Shown here: in pieces, positions 4,353-9,121 of the stretch
Layout of the letters: each line of letters starts with the position of its first letter
Position numbering within the stretch: the first letter of the stretch is position 1
Source of the DNA: Gemmatimonadota bacterium
Lineage (GTDB): Bacteria; Gemmatimonadota; Gemmatimonadetes; Longimicrobiales; RSA9
Direction of reading: 5' to 3'
Length of the DNA stretch: 9,121 bases
Assembly (NCBI GenBank): GCA_012027055.1
Contig: VEPF01000397.1
Location: 1-9,121 of the forward strand
Program-made: the position numbers and the translations under genes
Notes under the pieces: generated by a model
Told to the model about the DNA's origin: nothing
What the model saw: only the letters and a program-made list of their open reading frames with translations
Database searches by the model: none

Positions 4353-7339
4353 TCGGGGCCGCCCGGTACCGGCTCGCACGTGCCGCCCGGCTCGGCCTGC
4401 TGGCCCTCGGGCTGGGCGGGCTGGCCGCGCCGGTCGCCGGGCAGCAGCAGGCGTCGCGCCCGGCAGAGGAGGCGCCCCGCGACACGACGCCGAAGACACC
4501 CGCGCAGCGGGTTCAGGAGCGGCTGCGCACGCTGCGGCCGGTGGCGGCACCGGACACGGTGCTGCCCGACTCGCTGCGCGCGGACAGCCTGAAGGCGGCC
4601 AAAGCGCGCGCGGGAGGTGCCGGGGCGCAGGCGGCGAGCGGGGGCAGCGGTATCCAGCGCGACGCGTTGATGACGGCGCTGGCGCAGCTCACGGGCTTCG
4701 TGGCCACCGAATATGCGGGTGACGAGGCTGCGTTCCGGGCGGACAGCGGGCAACTGGAGCTGCTGCGCAAGGCGGCGGTGGTGCGCGAGGGGCAGCTGCT
4801 GCAGGCGGACTCGCTGGTGCGCTACAACGAGCAGACGGGGAGCGCCTGCGGATTCGGCAAGCCGACCATCACCGGCGCCTCCCTGGACGCCCCGATCACG
4901 GCCGATTCGGTCTGCTACAACATCCACTCGCAGCGCGGCATCGCGGCGAACGCGGAGACCAGCATCTCGCAGGGCGCCAACTGGAAGATCCGCGGCCAGC
5001 TCATGACCGTGGGCGACACGGTCTTCGGGCACAACGCCATCTTCACCGACTGCGACATCCCGTGGCCGCACACGCATTACTTCTTCGGCGCCAAGGAAAC
5101 CAAGGCGGTGCGTGACAACGTGCTGGTCGCGAAGAACGTCACGCTCAATTTCGCGGACGTGCCGGTGTTCTGGCTGCCCTTCATGGTGCAGAGCCTCTCC
5201 CGCGGCCGGCGCAGCGGGATCCTGATGCCGCGGTTCGGCATCAACGACATCGCCCGCAACAGCACGCGCTACAGCCGGCGCATCGAGGACGTTGGGTTCT
5301 ACTGGGCGATCAACGACTACATGGGCGCCGAAGTGGCCATGGACTGGATGGCCAACAACTACACGGCACTCCGCGGCAGCCTCGACTTCAACGTGGTGCG
5401 CAGCTTCCTGAACGGCAGCCTGACTTTCCGGCGCTACTTCCCCGCCGAAGGGGGCAACCAGTTCACGCTGTCGGCGCAGAGCAACTGGCAGCCGGACGAG
5501 CGCACCCGGCTCGGCATGAGCGCCAACTACAGCACGTCGGCCTCGTTCGTGCGCCGGCGCACGCTCGATACGCGCGAGCTGACGCGCTCGATCGCCACCA
5601 CCTTCAACCTGAACCGCCAGTTCAACTGGGGTTCGCTGACCCTGGGGGCGACCCGGAACCAGTTCCTGACGGACGGCACCGTGCGCATGACGTTGCCGTC
5701 GTTCGGCCTGAACCTGTCCTCGGTGACGCTTTTCCGCGCGGAGCCCGGGGAAGAGAAGTGGTACAGCAACGCGACCTGGACGGGAACGATCGACGGCCGC
5801 ATCGAGAGCAACATGGTCGGCGACTCGAACCGGACGAGCGCCCAGAGCCGCCGGAACGCGAACAGCAACTTCTCGAGCAGTTTCACACTCGGCAAACTGG
5901 GGCTCAGCCAGGCGGTGCGGTGGAGCGATTCGCGGATCGACGCCCGCGCCGTGCGGCCGCTGCAGAAGGACACCCTCCTGCATTTGCCCGGGAGCACGGA
6001 GCAGCGGGCGAACTGGAGTATGGGGATCAACTTCCAGCAGAACCTGATCGGCACGACCACCACGCTGACGCCCTCGTTGAGCCTGAACGGAGAATTCCTG
6101 AACGACTCCGTGACGGACGGGCGCATGGTGGCATCGCCCACGCGCCTCGACTTCAACGCATCGCTACAGACGGCGCTCTACGGCTTCTTCCCCGGGGTGG
6201 GACCGTTCTCGAGGATCCGGCACCGGTTGACGCCATCGGTCTCCTACACCTACTCGCCGGCCCCGACGGCGAGCGCCCTTCAGCAGCGGGTGTTCTCGAG
6301 CTTCGCGACCGATTCACTGGGCCGGGGCGGGATCCGGGAACGCAACGTCCTGACCTTCGGGATCGCGCAGACGTTCGAGGGCAAGCGTCGTCCGCGCGCG
6401 GAGCCCGCGCCGGAAAGCGGCGCGCCCGGAGGCGAGCCCAGCCCGGCGGGCGACAGCACGGCGGCGCCGCTGGCGGCGGACACCGCGACGAGTGACAGCG
6501 CGGGCGGTCCCCGGCGCCTGCCGCAGGGTGAGGCGCCGGTGATCCTGCTTTCGCTGACCACGGACGCGGTGGTCTACGACTTCGTGGCGGCGCGGGAGGG
6601 CAAGGGCATCCAGACGACCAGCATCAGCACCAGCATCCAGTCGGACCTGTTCCGTAACCTGCAGTTGCGCTTCACCCACGAGCTGTGGCGTCCCGTCAAG
6701 GAGGCCACGGAGGGGCAGAGCGCGACGTCGCAGGCGGTGCAGCAACGCGAATTCGCACCCTTCCTGTCGTCGTTGAACGCATCGCTGAGCCTGAACAGCG
6801 ACAGCTGGCTGTTCCGGGCACTCGGACTGGGCCGCAAGCAGGGTGCGTCCGCGCAGCCCAGCGCAGCGGCAGCGCCGCAGGACCAGCCTGCGGGCGCGGG
6901 GACCCCCTTTGACCGCACGCGGCCGGAGAACGGCATGGTCGGCACTCGGCGCCGGGATCCGGTCGGATCGGCGGGCGGCCAGATGGGCAGCTGGAACGCG
7001 TCCCTGAACTACACGCTCTCCCGGTCCCGGCCGGGCGCGGCCGGGCTGTTCGACAACCAGGAGAACCAGATGGTCACCGGCCAGTTCTCGTTTCAGCCCA
7101 CGGAGAACTGGACGTTGAACTGGAGCACGGGCTACAACATCACGGTGGGCGGCTTCACGGATCACATGCTGACGCTCAGCCGGCGGCTGCACGACTGGGA
7201 TGCCAACTTCGATTTCGCGAAGGTGCAGAACGGGAATCTGAGCTTCCAGTTCCGGGTGGCACTGCGGGCCAACCCGGACATCAAGCTCGACTACCAGCAG
7301 CATGACCTGGGCACGCTGGCTGGACAGCCGCGCTTCTGA
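4349..7339 (+). CDS. lptD: LptD-type outer-membrane LPS assembly barrel protein
   Basis: LptD inserts lipopolysaccharide, or a related glycolipid, into the outer leaflet. The 996-residue product has a signal peptide (about 1-31, ending GLAAPVAG-QQQ), then an Ala/Arg-rich linker (about 35-110). An OstA/LptA-like beta-jellyroll domain spans about 120-285: AFRADSGQL, GDTVFGHNAIFTDCD, HYFFGAKE, then VPVFWLPF and RRSGILMPRFG (288-296), the signature joining jellyroll and barrel in LptD proteins of non-proteobacteria. The rest is a large barrel with alternating, aromatic-ended strands (GFYWAINDYMGAEVAMDWM, RIRHRLTPSVSYTYSP) and a C-terminal Phe, as in many outer-membrane proteins. Two Pro/Ala/Gly-rich inserts (about 681-730 and 828-880) look like loops. 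All three Cys (167, 189, 235) are in the jellyroll. The start is fixed by the ATGA overlap with tatC. The product could export a glycolipid other than classical LPS. Confidence 0.88.
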   Translation: MIGAARYRLARAARLGLLALGLGGLAAPVAGQQQASRPAEEAPRDTTPKTPAQRVQERLRTLRPVAAPDTVLPDSLRADSLKAAKARAGGAGAQAASGGSGIQRDALMTALAQLTGFVATEYAGDEAAFRADSGQLELLRKAAVVREGQLLQADSLVRYNEQTGSACGFGKPTITGASLDAPITADSVCYNIHSQRGIAANAETSISQGANWKIRGQLMTVGDTVFGHNAIFTDCDIPWPHTHYFFGAKETKAVRDNVLVAKNVTLNFADVPVFWLPFMVQSLSRGRRSGILMPRFGINDIARNSTRYSRRIEDVGFYWAINDYMGAEVAMDWMANNYTALRGSLDFNVVRSFLNGSLTFRRYFPAEGGNQFTLSAQSNWQPDERTRLGMSANYSTSASFVRRRTLDTRELTRSIATTFNLNRQFNWGSLTLGATRNQFLTDGTVRMTLPSFGLNLSSVTLFRAEPGEEKWYSNATWTGTIDGRIESNMVGDSNRTSAQSRRNANSNFSSSFTLGKLGLSQAVRWSDSRIDARAVRPLQKDTLLHLPGSTEQRANWSMGINFQQNLIGTTTTLTPSLSLNGEFLNDSVTDGRMVASPTRLDFNASLQTALYGFFPGVGPFSRIRHRLTPSVSYTYSPAPTASALQQRVFSSFATDSLGRGGIRERNVLTFGIAQTFEGKRRPRAEPAPESGAPGGEPSPAGDSTAAPLAADTATSDSAGGPRRLPQGEAPVILLSLTTDAVVYDFVAAREGKGIQTTSISTSIQSDLFRNLQLRFTHELWRPVKEATEGQSATSQAVQQREFAPFLSSLNASLSLNSDSWLFRALGLGRKQGASAQPSAAAAPQDQPAGAGTPFDRTRPENGMVGTRRRDPVGSAGGQMGSWNASLNYTLSRSRPGAAGLFDNQENQMVTGQFSFQPTENWTLNWSTGYNITVGGFTDHMLTLSRRLHDWDANFDFAKVQNGNLSFQFRVALRANPDIKLDYQQHDLGTLAGQPRF

Positions 7340-7363
7340 CCCTTGCCGCAACGGTGGGCACAA

Positions 7364-7408
7364 GGGCCCGCGCACGAGCTTGTGGCTCGTTCGCGGGCCC
7401 GTCATTTT
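7364..7408 (+). terminator. Intrinsic (Rho-independent) terminator-like hairpin after lptD
   Basis: The arms 7364-7379 (GGGCCCGCGCACGAGC) and 7385-7400 (GCTCGTTCGCGGGCCC) pair over 16 positions with a single mismatch around a 5-base loop (TTGTG). The T-containing run GTCATTTT follows immediately. It starts 24 bases after the lptD stop, as expected for the end of the envelope operon. The T tract is short and interrupted, so termination may be incomplete. The hairpin ends only 14 bases before the hutH ATG, leaving little room for a separate hutH promoter and ribosome site, so it could also act on hutH expression. Confidence 0.8.
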
Positions 7409-7414
7409 GCGCCC

Positions 7415-8944
7415 ATGACGACACTGGAACTGGGCGGCGCGGCCCTGGCGCTCGCGGACGTCGAGCTGGTCTCGGGGGCGGACTCGCCGGCCGTGGTGCT
7501 GGGTGAGCTGGCGCGCGCGCGGATTGCAGCCTCCCGCGCGCTGGTCGAGCAGGTGGTGGCCGAGCAGCGCGTGGTGTACGGCATCACCACCGGCTTCGGG
7601 GCGCTCTCCGAGGTCTCCATCCCGGTAGCGCGCCTCCGGGAGTTGCAGCTCAACCTGATCCGCAGCCACGCCTGCGGGGTGGGCGAACCGCTCCCGGAGG
7701 CCGAGGTGCGGGCCGTGCTGCTGTTGCGCGCGCACGTGCTGGCGCTCGGGTTCTCGGGGGTCCGGCCGAGCCTGGTGGAGCGGCTGCTGGACCTGCTCAA
7801 TCACCGCATCCACCCGGTGCTCCCCTCGCTCGGCAGCGTCGGCGCCTCCGGAGATCTGGCGCCGCTCTCGCACCTGGCCCTGGTGCTGATCGGAGAGGGC
7901 GAAGCGTGGGTGGAAGGGCGTCGCATGCCCGGCGCCGATGCGCTCCGCAAGGCCGGCCTGGAGCCGCTGGTACTCGAGGCCAAGGAAGGCCTGGCACTCA
8001 ACAACGGCACCCAGGCGCACACCGGGATCGGCATTCTGGCGCTGCTCCGAGCGGAACGGGCGCTGGAAACGGTTGAGGTGGCAGGCGCGATGAGCCTGGA
8101 AGGGCTGCGCGGCACACCGGAGGCGTTCGATTCGCTCATCCAGCGCGCGCGGCCGCACGCGGGCCAGGCCGCCAGCGCGGCGAGGCTGCGATCGCTGCTG
8201 GCGGGGTCGGCGATCCGCGAGTCGCACCGGTACGGCGATCCGCGCGTGCAGGACGCATACTCGCTGCGGTGCATGCCGCAGGTGCACGGAGCCGCGCGCC
8301 AGGCGTTGTCCTTCGTGCGCGGTGTGCTCGAGGTGGAAGCGAACAGCGCCACCGACAACCCGCTCATCTTCGCGGCCGAGCAGCGCATCATCAGCGGCGG
8401 CAACTTCCATGGCCAGCCGGTGGCCCAGGCGCTCGACCTGCTGGCCATCGCGTGCGCCGACCTGGGCGCGATCAGCGAGCGCCGGATCGCCCGTCTGGTG
8501 GACCCGGCGCTCTCCGGCCTGCCGGCATTCCTGACGCGTGAAGCGGGCGTCAACTCGGGGCTGATGATGGCGCAGATCGTGGCGGCAGCCCTGGTGTCGG
8601 AACTCCGGCTGCGGGCGCAGCCGGCCAGCACCGACTCGATTTCCACGGATGCCAGCAAGGAGGATCACGTGTCGATGGGCATGGCAGCCGCGCTCAAGGC
8701 GCGTGCGGCGGTGACCCTGCTGGAGACGATCCTCGCGCTGGAACTGCTGACGGCGGCGCAGGCGCTCGAATTCCTGCTCCCGCTGCAGCCGGGAGACGGA
8801 GTGGCGGCGGCGTACGAGCGCATCCGCGACCGGGTCCCGCCCCTGCGGGACGACCGGGTGCTGGCGCCCGATGTCGCGGCCGTGGCGGAGCTGGTGCGGG
8901 GAGGCGAGTTCGCTACGCTGTGGCGCGACTGCGGCGCGGAGTGA
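7415..8944 (+). CDS. hutH: Histidine ammonia-lyase
   Basis: HutH deaminates L-histidine to trans-urocanate, the first step of cytosolic histidine degradation. The 509-residue protein is full length. The MIO prosthetic group would form from Ala144-Ser145-Gly146 in GSVGASGDLAPLSH. Catalytic residues match Pseudomonas putida HutH with a constant +2 offset: Tyr55 (VYGITTGFG), His85 (RSHACG), Asn197 (LNNGTQAHTG), Gln279, Tyr282 and Arg285 (QDAYSLRCMPQVHG), Phe331 (GGNFHGQP) and Glu416 (KEDHVSMG). His85 and Glu416 favour a histidine rather than a phenylalanine or tyrosine ammonia-lyase. ATG 7415 was chosen because family similarity begins there; the frame stays open back to TTG 7343, but that would translate through the terminator hairpin. 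No Shine-Dalgarno site is visible before the ATG. A partial amidohydrolase gene follows after 7 bases. Confidence 0.97.
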   Translation: MTTLELGGAALALADVELVSGADSPAVVLGELARARIAASRALVEQVVAEQRVVYGITTGFGALSEVSIPVARLRELQLNLIRSHACGVGEPLPEAEVRAVLLLRAHVLALGFSGVRPSLVERLLDLLNHRIHPVLPSLGSVGASGDLAPLSHLALVLIGEGEAWVEGRRMPGADALRKAGLEPLVLEAKEGLALNNGTQAHTGIGILALLRAERALETVEVAGAMSLEGLRGTPEAFDSLIQRARPHAGQAASAARLRSLLAGSAIRESHRYGDPRVQDAYSLRCMPQVHGAARQALSFVRGVLEVEANSATDNPLIFAAEQRIISGGNFHGQPVAQALDLLAIACADLGAISERRIARLVDPALSGLPAFLTREAGVNSGLMMAQIVAAALVSELRLRAQPASTDSISTDASKEDHVSMGMAAALKARAAVTLLETILALELLTAAQALEFLLPLQPGDGVAAAYERIRDRVPPLRDDRVLAPDVAAVAELVRGGEFATLWRDCGAE

Positions 8945-8951
8945 GATCCCG

Positions 8952-9121
8952 ATGAGCGTGATCCTGTTCACGAACAGCAACCAGGTCGTGACCTGCGAAC
9001 GGCCGGAGCCGCAATGTGTGCTTGCCGGCGCGGCCGTGGCCGTGGAGGGGGAGACGATCCGGGAAGTGGGCGCGGCCGGAGAACTGGCGGAGCGCTACGA
9101 GCGCGCAGTACGGGCTGATTG
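8952..9121 (+). CDS. Amidohydrolase, N-terminal fragment (probably imidazolonepropionase HutI)
   Basis: The first 56 complete codons are present; the window ends inside the gene. The product starts MSVILFTNSNQVVTCERPEP and continues through VLAGAAVAVEGETIREVGAA. That is the N-terminal beta-sandwich pattern of metal-dependent amidohydrolases (strand-turn-strand with A-V-x-V-E-G-x-x-I-x-x-V-G, then a helix ending near A-D). The metal-binding His-x-His, which would come later, is beyond the edge. The gene starts 7 bases after hutH, with GGAG overlapping the hutH stop region as a possible ribosome site, so it is very likely in the same operon. HutI (imidazolonepropionase) is the natural candidate, but SsnA-like or other ATZ/TRZ-type deaminases begin the same way, so no symbol is given. 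Confidence 0.75.
   Translation, partial: MSVILFTNSNQVVTCERPEPQCVLAGAAVAVEGETIREVGAAGELAERYERAVRAD

Noticed and set aside
4151..5983. A 610-codon minus-strand open frame over tatC and lptD
   Set aside because: Shadow of the strong plus-strand codon bias; Arg/Val/Ala/His-rich with no motif and no credible start context.
7380..7408. A promoter (TTGTGG and CATTTT) for hutH inside the hairpin
   Set aside because: Spacing is right but the -10 matches only half the consensus, so it is mentioned as a possibility and not listed as a feature.
7343..7414. TTG at 7343 as the hutH start
   Set aside because: The 24 extra residues have no family counterpart and the codons lie in the terminator hairpin; HutH similarity begins at ATG 7415.
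6314..8980. An 888-codon open frame on the minus strand across lptD and hutH
   Set aside because: It is antisense to two well-supported genes, crosses the terminator, and has the Arg/Gln/His/Leu-rich composition typical of shadow frames in GC-rich coding DNA. No domain is recognisable.
1..9121. tRNA, rRNA, CRISPR array, insertion sequence, riboswitch or defence/toxin module
   Set aside because: No cloverleaf, regular direct repeats, terminal inverted repeats, transposase or integrase motif, or foreign-looking base composition was seen by eye; almost every base is in a conserved plus-strand gene.

Overview
The window is very GC-rich, densely packed DNA from a diderm (outer-membrane) bacterium. 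All supported genes read left to right on the + strand. The envelope genes (TolB, Pal, CpoB, an LptD-type barrel) show that the cell has an outer membrane. The high GC, the Ala/Arg/Gly-rich proteins, the alanine-rich Pal linker and the gene order suggest Gemmatimonadota or a similar GC-rich non-proteobacterial lineage. That placement is an inference and no marker in the window proves it.

Layout. Bases 2-88 are the last 28 codons of an upstream gene, possibly a TonB/TolA-type energy transducer. A compact run follows: tolB (112-1491), pal (1531-2112), cpoB/ybgF (2112-2978), nrdR (2995-3501), tatC (3498-4352) and a large lptD-like gene (4349-7339). Four of the junctions in this run overlap by 1-4 bases or are separated by only 16 bases, and no terminator is visible inside the run, so it reads as one operon. 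A strong intrinsic-terminator-like hairpin (7364-7408) closes it. Histidine ammonia-lyase (hutH, 7415-8944) starts almost on top of that hairpin. It is followed after 7 bases by the start of an amidohydrolase gene (8952 to the window end), probably hutI.

How the genes fit together. TolB, Pal and CpoB form the periplasmic and outer-membrane half of the Tol-Pal system, which ties the outer membrane to peptidoglycan and supports constriction at division. LptD inserts lipopolysaccharide or a related glycolipid into the outer leaflet. TatC is the receptor subunit of the twin-arginine translocase, which exports folded proteins. NrdR, a repressor of ribonucleotide reductase genes, is the non-envelope member and may link dNTP control to envelope growth and division. 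After the terminator the theme changes to histidine catabolism.

I looked for an undescribed system and do not see one: no mobile element, CRISPR array, tRNA/rRNA, toxin-antitoxin or defence module is evident. The points most worth a second look are the terminator hairpin abutting hutH, the LptD with no cysteine in its barrel, the nrdR gene embedded in an envelope operon, and the unusually long Arg-rich leader of CpoB.
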